64,000 nucleotides of DNA from Halomonas ventosae (GTDB taxonomy: Bacteria; Pseudomonadota; Gammaproteobacteria; Pseudomonadales; Halomonadaceae), in assembly GCF_004363555.1 (NCBI RefSeq), contig NZ_SNZJ01000005.1, positions 1 to 64,000 of the forward strand, given 5' to 3'. The translations under genes and the position numbers were made by a program. Below, piece after piece: positions 18,718 to 27,507 of the stretch. Each line of letters begins with the position of its first letter. The stretch's first letter is position 1. The notes under the pieces are model-generated. The model was not told the DNA's origin, searched no databases, and saw only the letters and a program-made list of their open reading frames with translations.

Positions 18718-20349
18718 TTAATGCTTGCGCGCTTCGTCGCGCAGCACGAACTTCTGGATCTTGCCGGTGGAGGTCTTGGGCAGCTCGCTGAAGATCACCG
18801 TCCTGGGCGCCTTGAAGTGCGCCAGGTGCGCCCGGCAGTGGTCGATGATATCGGCCTCGGTGACCTCCCCGTAGCCCACCTTCAGCTTGACGAAGGCGCA
18901 AGGCGTCTCGCCCCACTTCTCGTCGGGCTTGGCCACCACCGCGGCCTCCTCCACCGCCGGGTGCGAGTAGATGCAGTCCTCCACCTCGATGGTGGAAATG
19001 TTCTCGCCGCCGGAGATGATGATGTCCTTGGAGCGGTCCTTGATCTCGATGTAGCCGTCGGCATGCCACACGGCCAGGTCGCCGGTATGGTACCAGCCGC
19101 CCTCCAGGGCCTGCTCGGTGGCCGCCTCGTTCTTGAGGTAGCCCTTCATCACGTTGTTGCCGCGCATCAGGATCTCGCCGATGGTCTCGCCGTCCTTGGG
19201 CACCGGCTCCAGGGTGTTGGGGTCGGCCACGCAGAGCGCCTCGAGCATGTGGTAGCGCACCCCCTGGCGGGACTTGAGCTTTGCTCGCTCTTCCATGGGC
19301 AGTTCGTCCCAGGCGGCGCGCCAGGCACAGGAGGTCACCGGGCCGTAGACCTCGGTCAGGCCGTAGACGTGGGTGACGTCGATGCCGAGCCGCTCGACGC
19401 CGGCGATCACCGAGGCGGGCGGCGCGGCGCCGGCGGTGGTGACCTTCACCGGGTGGTCGAAGTCGCGCTTGTCGCCGTCCGGCAGGTTGACCAGGCCGTT
19501 GAGCACGATGGGCGCGCCACTGAAGTGGGTCACCCCCTCGTCGGCGATCAGGTCCATCACCTTCTTCGCTTCCACCTTGCGCAGGCAGACGTTGGTGCCG
19601 GCGGCGGCGGCGATGGTCCAGGGGAAGCACCAGCCGTTGCAGTGGAACATCGGCAGGGTCCAGAGATAGACCGGGTGGTGGGGCATCGCCCACACCAGGA
19701 TATTGCTGGTGGCGTTCAGGTAGGCGCCGCGGTGGTGATAGACCACGCCCTTGGGCTTGCCGGTGGTGCCGGAGGTGTAGTTGAGCGAGATCGCCTGCCA
19801 CTCGTCCTCGGGCAGCCGGTAGGGATGGGCCGGGTCGCCCTCGGCGAGCAGCGCCTCGTACTCGAGCTCGCCGATGGCGCGCCCCTCGGGCAGGAACTGC
19901 TCATCCGCCACGTCGATGACCAGCGGCTTGCGCTCGAGCTCCGCCACCGCCTCCTCGATGACGTCACTGAACTCCGGGTCGACCAGAATCGCCTTCGCCT
20001 CGCCGTGATCGAGCATGTAGGCGATGGCCTCGGCATCCAGGCGGATGTTCAGGGTATTGAGCACGCAGCCCGCCAGCGGCACGCCGAAGTGGGCCTCGAA
20101 CATCGCCGGCACGTTGGGCAGCATGGCGGCCACCGTCTCGCCGGGCCGGATGCCGCGCCGTTCCAGCGCCGAGGCGAGCCGCCGGCAGCGCTCCCAGGTG
20201 GTGCCCCAGTCGCGGCGGATCTCGCCGTGGATCACCGCCGGGTAATCCGGGTAGACCGAGGCGGTGCGCTCGATGAAGGTCAGTGGCGAGAGCGCCACGA
20301 AGTTGGCGGGGGTCCTGGGCAGGCCCTGCTCGAAGATGCTCTGGCTCAT
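18718..20349 (-). CDS. acyl-CoA synthetase (AMP-forming; DmdB/AlkK-like)
   Basis: A 543-residue ANL-superfamily ligase. The P-loop YTSGTTGKPKGVVYHHRGAY is at about residues 184-203, with the adenylate-binding THVYGLTEVYGPVTS, the hinge GDLAVWHADGYIEIKDRSKD and the catalytic Lys in STGKIQKFVLRDE near the C-terminus. It activates a carboxylic acid with ATP and CoA. Length and N-terminus resemble the medium-chain and 3-methylmercaptopropionyl-CoA ligase (DmdB) group, and the neighbours resemble DmdC and DmdD, so DMSP demethylation-route catabolism is one option besides fatty acid oxidation. Function not resolved by sequence. Confidence 0.9.
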   Translation of the reverse strand: MSQSIFEQGLPRTPANFVALSPLTFIERTASVYPDYPAVIHGEIRRDWGTTWERCRRLASALERRGIRPGETVAAMLPNVPAMFEAHFGVPLAGCVLNTLNIRLDAEAIAYMLDHGEAKAILVDPEFSDVIEEAVAELERKPLVIDVADEQFLPEGRAIGELEYEALLAEGDPAHPYRLPEDEWQAISLNYTSGTTGKPKGVVYHHRGAYLNATSNILVWAMPHHPVYLWTLPMFHCNGWCFPWTIAAAAGTNVCLRKVEAKKVMDLIADEGVTHFSGAPIVLNGLVNLPDGDKRDFDHPVKVTTAGAAPPASVIAGVERLGIDVTHVYGLTEVYGPVTSCAWRAAWDELPMEERAKLKSRQGVRYHMLEALCVADPNTLEPVPKDGETIGEILMRGNNVMKGYLKNEAATEQALEGGWYHTGDLAVWHADGYIEIKDRSKDIIISGGENISTIEVEDCIYSHPAVEEAAVVAKPDEKWGETPCAFVKLKVGYGEVTEADIIDHCRAHLAHFKAPRTVIFSELPKTSTGKIQKFVLRDEARKH

Positions 20350-20381
20350 GGGAAGGCTCCGTGAGGTGGTCCGGAAAGCAT

Positions 20382-20403
20382 GCCGCCGGCACGTGCCGGC
20401 GGC
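20382..20403. terminator. hairpin between acyl-CoA dehydrogenase and ligase genes
   Basis: A perfect 22-bp palindrome (GCCGCCGGCAC and its complement) in the 61-bp gap. Without a T-run it may be an mRNA-processing or attenuation hairpin rather than a full terminator. Confidence 0.5.
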
Positions 20404-20410
20404 GAAGGCG

Positions 20411-22204
20411 TCAGTGGGCGGCGGCGTCGAAGGCGGCGAGGCTCGCCATGCCGGCCTCGATCACCGCGCGCTGGGCGCGGCCCACCGGCAGCCACTGGCG
20501 GATGGCGTAGTCGGCGGCCTGGCGCTTGGCCGTATAGAAGGGTTCGTCGCGGCCGTTGGCGATGGCCGTGGTGGCGACCAGCGCCGCCCGGCCCATCTGC
20601 CAGGCGCACAGCACATGGCCGGCCAGGCTCAGGAAGGGAGTGGCATAGGCCTGGACGGCATCGGCGCCGCGCTCGGGGTCAGCGCCCGCCTCGAGCAGCG
20701 TGGCCATGGCGGCACGCAGGTCGGCGGCCCCGCCGGCGAGCGCCTCGCCGAGAGGCGCCAGCTCGGTGGTCGCCGAAAGCGCCCGGGCGGTCCCTTCCAC
20801 CTCGTCGATCAATTGGGTCAGGGCCGCACCGCCGTCGCGCTGCAGCTTGCGCCCGGCCAGGTCCAGGGCCTGGATGCCGTTGGTGCCCTCGTAGATGGGG
20901 GCGATGCGGGCATCGCGCAGCAGCTGGGCGGCGCCGGTCTCCTCGATGTAGCCCATGCCGCCGTGGACCTGCACCCCCAGGGAGGCGATCTCCACCGCCT
21001 GGTCGGTGGAGAAGGCCTTGACCACCGGGATCAGCACGTCGACCCGCGCCTGGGCGGCGCCACGCTCGCTCTCGTCGGCGGCGTGACGGGCCACGTCGAG
21101 CTGGGCGGCACAGAAGAGCGCCAGGGCCCGCAGGGCGTCGGTACGGGCGCGCATGGAGAGCAGCATGCGGCGCACGTCGAGGTGGTCGCTGATCGTGCAG
21201 TCATTACGCCCGGAACGCGGGCTGCGCCCCTGGACACGATCCAGGGCATAGGCGAAGGCGTGCTGGCAGGCACGTTCGGCCACGCCGATGCCCTGGATCC
21301 CCACCTTGTGGCGCGCCTCGTTCATCATGGTGAACATGTGGTTGAGGCCGCGGCCCTCCTCTCCCACCCGATAGCCGATGGCGCCGTCGTTCTCGCCGAA
21401 GCTCAGGGTGCAGGTGGGCGAGCCATGGATGCCCAGCTTGTGCTCGATGGCCGCGCAGGTGACGTCGTTGCGCTCGCCCAGGCTCCCGTCCTGATTGACC
21501 AGGAACTTTGGCACCAGGAACAGCGAGATGCCCTTGTTGCCTTCCGGGGCGTCCGGCTTTCGCGCCAGCACCAGGTGGATGATGTTCTCGGCGGCATCAT
21601 GCTCGCCCCAGGTGATGTAGATCTTCTGGCCGAACAGCCGGTAGCTGCCGTCTTCCTGGGGCACGGCGCGGGTGCGCACCTTGGAGAGATCCGAGCCCGC
21701 CTGGGGCTCGGTGAGGTTCATGGTGCCGGTCCAGGTGCCCTCGACCAGCTTCGGCAGGTAGGTGGCCTGCTGCTCGTCGCTGCCGTGGTGGGCCAGGGCC
21801 TCGATGGCGCCGGCGGTGAGCATCGGGCACAGGCCCAGCGCCATGTTGGCACCGTGGAGCATCTCCTGCACGGCGCTGGCCACCACCTCGGGAAGCCCCT
21901 GGCCGCCCAGCGCCTCGGAGACCCCGATGCCGTTCCAGCCGCCCTCGGCGTAGGCGCGGTAGGCCTCGGCGAAGCCGTCGGGGACGCTCACGCCGCCGTC
22001 ATCGCGGCGGGTGCAGCCCTGGCGGTCGCCGCTGGCGTTGAGCGGCGCCCAGACCTCGCCGGCGAGCCTCGCAGCCTCCTCCAGCACGGCCTCCACCAGG
22101 TCAGGGCTGGCTTCCTCGAAGCCGGGCAAGGCGAGCGAGCCATGCTCGAGCATCTCCTCCAGCACGAAGCGGACGTCACGGACGGGGGCAGCATAGGGGA
22201 TCAT
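20411..22204 (-). CDS. acyl-CoA dehydrogenase (DmdC/FadE-related, 597 aa)
   Basis: A 597-residue flavoprotein with the acyl-CoA dehydrogenase fold: an extra N-terminal segment (MIPYAAPVRDVRFVLEEML), FAD-binding motif NLTEPQAGSDLSKVRTRA, the middle beta domain (LFGQKIYITWGEHDAAENI) and the catalytic Glu region GGMGYIEETGAAQLLRDARI. A C-terminal extra domain of about 130 residues ends the protein. This long architecture is shared with DmdC (3-methylmercaptopropionyl-CoA dehydrogenase) and some FadE-like enzymes. It is the first gene of the cluster, with a small inverted repeat in its upstream region. Confidence 0.9.
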   Translation of the reverse strand: MIPYAAPVRDVRFVLEEMLEHGSLALPGFEEASPDLVEAVLEEAARLAGEVWAPLNASGDRQGCTRRDDGGVSVPDGFAEAYRAYAEGGWNGIGVSEALGGQGLPEVVASAVQEMLHGANMALGLCPMLTAGAIEALAHHGSDEQQATYLPKLVEGTWTGTMNLTEPQAGSDLSKVRTRAVPQEDGSYRLFGQKIYITWGEHDAAENIIHLVLARKPDAPEGNKGISLFLVPKFLVNQDGSLGERNDVTCAAIEHKLGIHGSPTCTLSFGENDGAIGYRVGEEGRGLNHMFTMMNEARHKVGIQGIGVAERACQHAFAYALDRVQGRSPRSGRNDCTISDHLDVRRMLLSMRARTDALRALALFCAAQLDVARHAADESERGAAQARVDVLIPVVKAFSTDQAVEIASLGVQVHGGMGYIEETGAAQLLRDARIAPIYEGTNGIQALDLAGRKLQRDGGAALTQLIDEVEGTARALSATTELAPLGEALAGGAADLRAAMATLLEAGADPERGADAVQAYATPFLSLAGHVLCAWQMGRAALVATTAIANGRDEPFYTAKRQAADYAIRQWLPVGRAQRAVIEAGMASLAAFDAAAH

Positions 22205-22235
22205 GGGTCACCTCGGGAAAAATGATAGCCACGAT

Positions 22236-22250
22236 AGTAGATTCACTACT
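22236..22250. promoter_or_regulatory. inverted repeat upstream of the acyl-CoA dehydrogenase gene
   Basis: AGTAG-N5-CTACT, 32 bp before the start codon in an AT-rich stretch that is probably the promoter. Its position would suit a repressor site. No regulator gene for it is in the window. Confidence 0.3.
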
Positions 22251-22290
22251 TTTCGTTAACCATTAGCCCTAAGTCGACCCCGGACGCGAA

Positions 22291-22317
22291 CGAGCCCGCT
22301 ACCGGGCAGCGGGCTCG
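22291..22317. terminator. terminator hairpin after the MFS transporter gene
   Basis: A perfect 10-bp stem CGAGCCCGCT/AGCGGGCTCG with a 7-base loop, 26 bp beyond the MFS stop codon on the minus strand. Confidence 0.6.
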
Positions 22318-22342
22318 TGGAGGATGGCAAGTGGAGGGAAAT

Positions 22343-23737
22343 TCAGGGGCGCGAGATATTGCCCAGGGCGGCCTCCTCGGGGGTCGGTTCATCGTGGAAG
22401 TAGGCGATGTGCGGCTCGTCGGGTGGCGGCGGGCCGACCAGCGGCTCGGCCACCGCCACCTCGGGCACGGCCCCGGCAAGGTCCTCGACGTGCTCGTGCT
22501 CGATGGCGCCCTGCACCAGCTCCTCGGTGATGGCGAGCTCGGCCCCCGCCGCCGACATCGGCGTGCTGGGCGAGAAGGGTGCCACCGGCAGCGGCGCCGG
22601 ACGCACGCTGCGCCGCCAGCCGAAGAAGGCCACCAGGATCAGGCCCAGGGCGCCGAAGGCCCAGAACAGGCCGGCATCGCCCAACAGGCTCATCACCGGG
22701 GAGACCAGCGGCGGGCTGAGCGCCGAGCCGATGGCGTTGATCAGCAGCAGGCCCTGGCTCATGCGCACCAGGGCGCCCGCCGGGGCGCGGTCGGCGGCGT
22801 GGCCCACCGCCACCGGGTAGAGCGAGAAGACGCCACCGCCGAGCAGGAACAGCAGCCCGGCCAGGATCCACGCATTCATCGGCAGCCACAGCACCGCCGC
22901 GGAGATCAGCGTGCAGAAGGCCCCGATCAGGATCAGCACCAGCTGCCGATCATGGCGGTCCGACCACCTCCCCACCGGGTACTGCAGCAGCATGGCACCG
23001 AGCACCACCACCGCCATCATCTGGCCGATCCGGTCGACTGGGAGGCCGGTGCGCTGCAGGTAGAGCGGCAGCAGGGAGTAGACCGCGGCCACCGCCAGCC
23101 CCGAGCCGAAGCTGCCCATCACCCCGGTGGGGGTCAGGGTGACCAGGCGCAGGGGGGAGAGCGGCTCGGCCTTCTCGATCAGCGGGGAGACCCGCGGGAT
23201 CATCGCCATGGGCAGCACCGAGAGCGAGGCCAGCATGCCGATCACCATGAACGACGCCGCCCCGCCCATGGCCTCGGTGACCCCGAGCAGAAGCTGGCCG
23301 AGCACGCCGGCGGCGTAAAGAGAGATCATGTAGAGCGCCAGCAGGCGGCCACGCACCCTGGCATCGCCGGAGGCCAGCAGCCAGCTCTCGATCACCAGGT
23401 AGACGCCCACCGTGGCCCAGCCGCCGATCAGGCGCAGGGCGAACCAGGCCCAGGGCTCGTCCACCAGCCCCTGGAGCAGCACGGTCACCGCCACCAGGGA
23501 GGCGAAGCTGCCGTAGGCGCGGATATGGCCGATGCGCAGCAGCAGGCGGTCATTGAGCATGGCGCCCAGCGCCAGGCCGATGAAGTAGGCCGAGGAGACC
23601 CAGCCGATCACCACCGGCGATTCGCCGGCGGCGTCCAGGCGCAGGGTGATCACCGTGGCCAGGAAACCGTTGCCGATCCCGAGGATGAAGAGCCCCAGCA
23701 GGGGGGCCAGGGCCATGGCCAGCAGTTGCCGCGACAT
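22343..23737 (-). CDS. MFS transporter (YcaD-like) with long C-terminal tail
   Basis: A 464-residue inner-membrane carrier with twelve hydrophobic segments, starting LLAMALAPLLGLFILGIGNG, and a loop-2/3 region GLALGAMLNDRLLLRIGHIR with the MFS Asp/Arg pattern. The second half has QYPVGRWSDRHDRQLVLILI. It resembles the YcaD group of uncharacterised permeases. The last 75 residues are not membrane-spanning and are rich in Pro, Glu and His (HEHVEDLAGAVPEVAVAEPL). The ATG at 23737 is preferred over a GTG at 23749 because GAGG lies six bases upstream. No link to the adjacent fatty acid genes is evident. Confidence 0.88.
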   Translation of the reverse strand: MSRQLLAMALAPLLGLFILGIGNGFLATVITLRLDAAGESPVVIGWVSSAYFIGLALGAMLNDRLLLRIGHIRAYGSFASLVAVTVLLQGLVDEPWAWFALRLIGGWATVGVYLVIESWLLASGDARVRGRLLALYMISLYAAGVLGQLLLGVTEAMGGAASFMVIGMLASLSVLPMAMIPRVSPLIEKAEPLSPLRLVTLTPTGVMGSFGSGLAVAAVYSLLPLYLQRTGLPVDRIGQMMAVVVLGAMLLQYPVGRWSDRHDRQLVLILIGAFCTLISAAVLWLPMNAWILAGLLFLLGGGVFSLYPVAVGHAADRAPAGALVRMSQGLLLINAIGSALSPPLVSPVMSLLGDAGLFWAFGALGLILVAFFGWRRSVRPAPLPVAPFSPSTPMSAAGAELAITEELVQGAIEHEHVEDLAGAVPEVAVAEPLVGPPPPDEPHIAYFHDEPTPEEAALGNISRP

Positions 23738-24022
23738 GAAGGGCCTCACAGCAGCAGGTGATAAGGGAGAAGCGTGGCAGAGAGTGCCGTGGAGCGCCTG
23801 CTCTCGGCATCGGTTACGACGCTCGCGGCATCGTGAGCGCGCGAATCATACTCCCGGCCGGCGGCGAGTCAATCGATTTGTTGCGCCTGGCCAGCCTCCG
23901 ACGACAGGGCTCGTCAGGGCCTGTCGATGGTAGGCGTAACCCGTGCGGCTTTACCGCTCGCTCCAAGGCTTCTGAAATGAGTCATCTCGTCGCCATGTGA
24001 CACCGCTTCATCAGGCGGCTTT

Positions 24023-24310
24023 TTACTTCTTGACTTCCACTTCGACAAAGGCGAAAGGCTCCTTGCCATCGTTGATGACGTTATGCTCCGTGCCCTCGAC
24101 TCGCGTATAGCAAACACCAGCCTCGAGGGTGACCACGCGCTCTCCCTCGGGCGTTTCCAGTCGCATCCGACCGTCGGTTAACGGAATGATCACATAGTCA
24201 TGCTCATGGCGATGCCAGCCCGTTTCCGACCCGGGAGGAAAGTCCCAGCGGGTCACGATCACCTGACTATCGTCGATTTGAAGTTGGCTCACGGCCTGTG
24301 CTCTCTGCAT
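24023..24310 (-). CDS. small cupin-domain protein
   Basis: A 95-residue single cupin barrel. Motif 1 is GWHRHEHDYVIIPL, giving metal-binding His, His and Glu, and motif 2 contains the late His in EGTEHNVINDG. It could bind a metal and a small ligand and act as an enzyme, a sensor or an accessory of the neighbouring catabolic operon. It lies downstream of an AraC regulator and may be cotranscribed with it (about 70 bp gap). Confidence 0.85.
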   Translation of the reverse strand: MQRAQAVSQLQIDDSQVIVTRWDFPPGSETGWHRHEHDYVIIPLTDGRMRLETPEGERVVTLEAGVCYTRVEGTEHNVINDGKEPFAFVEVEVKK

Positions 24311-24379
24311 GGCAAGACTTGCCTCCTTTCTCTTAACGCTGAACGGTTATCTGCCGTCTTCGAACCACACTGCCGCCAC

Positions 24380-25402
24380 TCACGTCTGGCGATCCCGCAG
24401 TTCGCTGGCGGAATAACCGAACCGCCTGCGAAACGCACGGCTGAACTGCGCCTGCTCCGAGAACCCCCAGCGGTAGGCCACCTCGCCGATATTGACTCCC
24501 ACGGGTAGCGACTCGAGTTCGCGATGTGCGGCCTCCAGCCGCTGAGAGCGTATCCATTCGCCCACCGTATACCCCGACCCTGCAAAGAGCTTGTGCAAGT
24601 AGCGCAGGGAAATGCCGCAGAAATGGGCGATGCGAGCAGGGGACAGCTCAGGATCGCCCAGGTTGGCCGAGATATAGCGCTCGATCCGCATCAGGTGGGC
24701 GGTCTTCAGATGCGACTGGTCGCTGTTCAGCACCCGTTCGTCCTGATCCAGCACCATCGACAGCATGCTCAGGGCCTGCTCGAACAGGCGACTTTGATCT
24801 TCCACGCTGCAGTCGTTCACATGCTGCGAGCAGATCTTCAGGAATTCGACGAAGGCACAGCCGATACCCTCCTGGGCGGAGAAGCAGTGCTGCGAATAGC
24901 GTTCCGGACGCCGAATGCGGGACCTCATCGAACCCTCGGGTACCTTGAAGACCCACATGTCGTTCGGTGTTGCATAGCCGAACCGATAGGGCGCATCGCC
25001 CTGTTCGACGATGAAGTGGCCCGGGGGGCAACTCAAGCTTCTTCCATGCTGGGAAAAAAACACCTTTGCCTGTAGCGGGATCGTCACCAGAAACGAGGCC
25101 TGGCTATCCTCGGCAATCTGCGAGCGCGATCGGGAGTACTCAGCTCTGTCGGAGGTGAGTCGCGACAGGGAGTAGTCACTACCCGCTGCCTTCCAGAGCT
25201 TGAGCGCCCCCTGGAAGGCGTCTTCCTTGTGGCCACCGTAGTTCAGCGTCAATGGAAAGTAAGTGTCGGAAATGATCTGCGTCCAGCGATCCTTCGAGTT
25301 GGAGCTTAACCGTTTGTCGGGCCTTGTGGCTCCACCAGCCCTTGTCGGTCTGGCGTATCCTGGCAACTCGGCGGTGCCTGGCATTGTCGTCGTTGTATTC
25401 AT
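24380..25402 (-). CDS. AraC-family transcriptional regulator
   Basis: A 340-residue regulator. The C-terminal AraC DNA-binding domain holds two helix-turn-helix units: ARIAHFCGISLRYLHKLFAG, then NIGEVAYRWGFSEQAQFSRA. The N-terminal 200 residues form a sensor domain of the AraC_binding_2 type (FeaR/OxyR-independent group), starting near RWTQIISDTYFPLTLNYGG. The start chosen is the ATG at 25402 (GAGGAAT site); an upstream frame to 25447 is less likely. It lies beside the hydantoinase genes and is the likely activator of that cluster. Confidence 0.9.
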   Translation of the reverse strand: MNTTTTMPGTAELPGYARPTRAGGATRPDKRLSSNSKDRWTQIISDTYFPLTLNYGGHKEDAFQGALKLWKAAGSDYSLSRLTSDRAEYSRSRSQIAEDSQASFLVTIPLQAKVFFSQHGRSLSCPPGHFIVEQGDAPYRFGYATPNDMWVFKVPEGSMRSRIRRPERYSQHCFSAQEGIGCAFVEFLKICSQHVNDCSVEDQSRLFEQALSMLSMVLDQDERVLNSDQSHLKTAHLMRIERYISANLGDPELSPARIAHFCGISLRYLHKLFAGSGYTVGEWIRSQRLEAAHRELESLPVGVNIGEVAYRWGFSEQAQFSRAFRRRFGYSASELRDRQT

Positions 25403-25533
25403 GCCATTCCTCTCTCTGCTCACGCACCATGTCTGAGCGTATCGCAACGAAGACGAGACTCCGGAGGCCCGGCCCCACCTGATCAGGCCAAGGACCTACC
25501 GAAGTCTCCCCGTTCACGTCAGCGATCGCAATA

Positions 25534-27507
25534 TCACGTCCAGTAACTGGATGAGCGCTTGGCCAGCGAGTCACGATACTGTTGAGTGGACTTCTCCAGC
25601 AGCTCGCCAGTGCCCCAGTCCAGCACCACGCCGTAGCGACGAATCACATCCAGGGCATTCAGTTCGCCATCCCGATACTGCTTGGCGACGTCCTCAGGAG
25701 GTGCCTGCAACCACTCGCGCCGATTTCCCCGGATCCACTCACGAGCCTTGGCCGTGCGCTCGGCGTTGATCTCATAGTCGTCGATATCAGGATCGTTGAC
25801 TTGGATCACCACTCCGTAGTCGCACTCCGCGCGCTCGACAGACACATAGCCATCGATCACATCCTCCAGCACCGCTTCCGCCTCGCGCTCCAGCGGGTCA
25901 CCGAATCCACCGCCACCCGCCGAGGGACGTGTAAAAGTATCACCGGAACGTACCGTCACGTTAGAGAAGGTGGCACCCAGGTATTTCTCATCCGGCGTCC
26001 CCTTGTTGATCCACACCCCGTGCGGCACGGAGGGGAGCCCACCATTCACCCCCCAGGTCACCGAACGACCGCGGTCACAGCAGTAGCTCATCACCGTCTT
26101 GTCGACCTGGGTCAACTTGCCCCCCTTCTCGACACCGCAGCCGCCGCGGAAGCGGCCTGGCCCGGCCGAGTCCATGCTGATCTCGTGGCACATCGTCAGC
26201 ACGGGGTTCAGCCTCTCCTGCCCTTCCACCGGCTGAACCGCCAGCCCGGTGCCGAACACTGGCGAGGTGGCCGACGAACCGTCCTTGGTCTGACGCCCGC
26301 CCCAGCCGCCGGCCATCCAGTCGTACCACATGAAGTAGTCGCCGCTGCCGGTCCGCCCATCATTACCCCCGATCAGTAGATACTCCAGGTTGAAGGCACA
26401 GGCCATCGCACGCTCCGGCATGACCCCGCTCCACAGCTCGAAGATGCCGTTCATAACCTTCTCGTAGGGGCCGGAGCAGAAGCCGGTGACAGCATGAGGC
26501 CAGCCCGCGTTCACCACGCTGCCCTCTTCACCGATATTGGCCGTCACCGCGCGATAGAACCCGGAGTTAAGCGGAACGTCGGGAAAGAAGGTCTTGGTAC
26601 CCGCGTAGATGGCGGAGTGAGTCGTCCCGTAGCTGGAGTTGAGAAAGGTGGAGACCGCAGGCGCCGAACCCGACAGGTCATAGTGAATGCCGTTGCCATC
26701 CAGCGTCAGTTTGATGCGAATGGGCACCATCCCCTCGCCCAGCGCAGGGTCGGCATCGATATAGTCGACCGTCTCCCACTCGCCCTTCGGCATTCCCGCC
26801 AGGCTCTTGAGCACAACCCTCTCGACATAGTCCTGGGTCTCCTGCATGGCCGCCACGACGGTGGCCTTGGAGTACTTGTCGACCAGGCGGAGAACCTCAC
26901 GCTCACAGACCGCCGTGGCCTCTGCCTGGGCCTGCAGGTCCCCCAGGGCCTGAGCCGGGGCACGGGTGTTGGAGACCAGCAGCTGGGCGACATCGTGCAG
27001 GAAGACGCCTTCCCGCCAGACACGTACCGGCGTGATGCGAAGCCCCTCGCTGAAGTGGGTGCTGGCGTTGACGTCGAAGGAGCCCGGCACACTGCCGCCG
27101 ATATCCGCCCAGTGCCCCTTGTTCTGGGCAAAGCCGATGATCTCCCCTTCGGAAAAGATCGGGCGAATGAAGCTGACGTCGTTGAGGTGCGTACCGCCAC
27201 GATAGGGATCGTTGATGGCAAAGACATCACCGGGGTGAATATCGCCTGCAAACTCCTCGAGCACCGCCTTGCACTGGAAGTGCAGGGTGCCGACGTGTAC
27301 TGCGATGTCGCCGCTTCCCTGCATGACCGTGTTGCCCTGGGCATCGCACAGCGCGGAAGAGAAGTCGCGCGAGTAGATGACGAACGAGTAGCAGGTGCGC
27401 AGGATCTGCTCGCTCATCAGGTCGACGCTCGTGGCGAAAGCGTTCTTGAGGACTTCGAAGGTGACCGGATCGAGAGCGTTATCCTTGTTGGTGTGTGCCA
27501 TGCTCAT
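25534..27507 (-). CDS. hyuB: hydantoinase B / oxoprolinase family subunit
   Basis: A 657-residue HyuB-type subunit. Recognisable parts are DPVTFEVLKNAFATSVDLMS at the N-terminus, YSRDFSSALCDAQGNTVMQG, GDVFAINDPYRGGTHLNDVS, and the glycine-rich RPSAGGGGFGDPLEREAEAV near the end. With HyuA it opens a cyclic amide ring in an ATP-dependent reaction; known substrates of the superfamily are N-methylhydantoin, 5-oxoproline, acetone and acetophenone, so the substrate here cannot be fixed. The ATG at 27507 overlaps the hyuA stop (ATGA). Confidence 0.93.
   Translation of the reverse strand: MSMAHTNKDNALDPVTFEVLKNAFATSVDLMSEQILRTCYSFVIYSRDFSSALCDAQGNTVMQGSGDIAVHVGTLHFQCKAVLEEFAGDIHPGDVFAINDPYRGGTHLNDVSFIRPIFSEGEIIGFAQNKGHWADIGGSVPGSFDVNASTHFSEGLRITPVRVWREGVFLHDVAQLLVSNTRAPAQALGDLQAQAEATAVCEREVLRLVDKYSKATVVAAMQETQDYVERVVLKSLAGMPKGEWETVDYIDADPALGEGMVPIRIKLTLDGNGIHYDLSGSAPAVSTFLNSSYGTTHSAIYAGTKTFFPDVPLNSGFYRAVTANIGEEGSVVNAGWPHAVTGFCSGPYEKVMNGIFELWSGVMPERAMACAFNLEYLLIGGNDGRTGSGDYFMWYDWMAGGWGGRQTKDGSSATSPVFGTGLAVQPVEGQERLNPVLTMCHEISMDSAGPGRFRGGCGVEKGGKLTQVDKTVMSYCCDRGRSVTWGVNGGLPSVPHGVWINKGTPDEKYLGATFSNVTVRSGDTFTRPSAGGGGFGDPLEREAEAVLEDVIDGYVSVERAECDYGVVIQVNDPDIDDYEINAERTAKAREWIRGNRREWLQAPPEDVAKQYRDGELNALDVIRRYGVVLDWGTGELLEKSTQQYRDSLAKRSSSYWT

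Noticed and set aside
20264..22225. A 653-residue plus-strand open frame opposite the acyl-CoA dehydrogenase
   Set aside because: The opposite strand carries a full acyl-CoA dehydrogenase; the frame is its codon-register shadow.
23938..24035. Hairpin CCGC-N8-GCGG with a T-run near 24010 as a plus-strand terminator
   Set aside because: No plus-strand gene precedes it, and the stem is only four base pairs.
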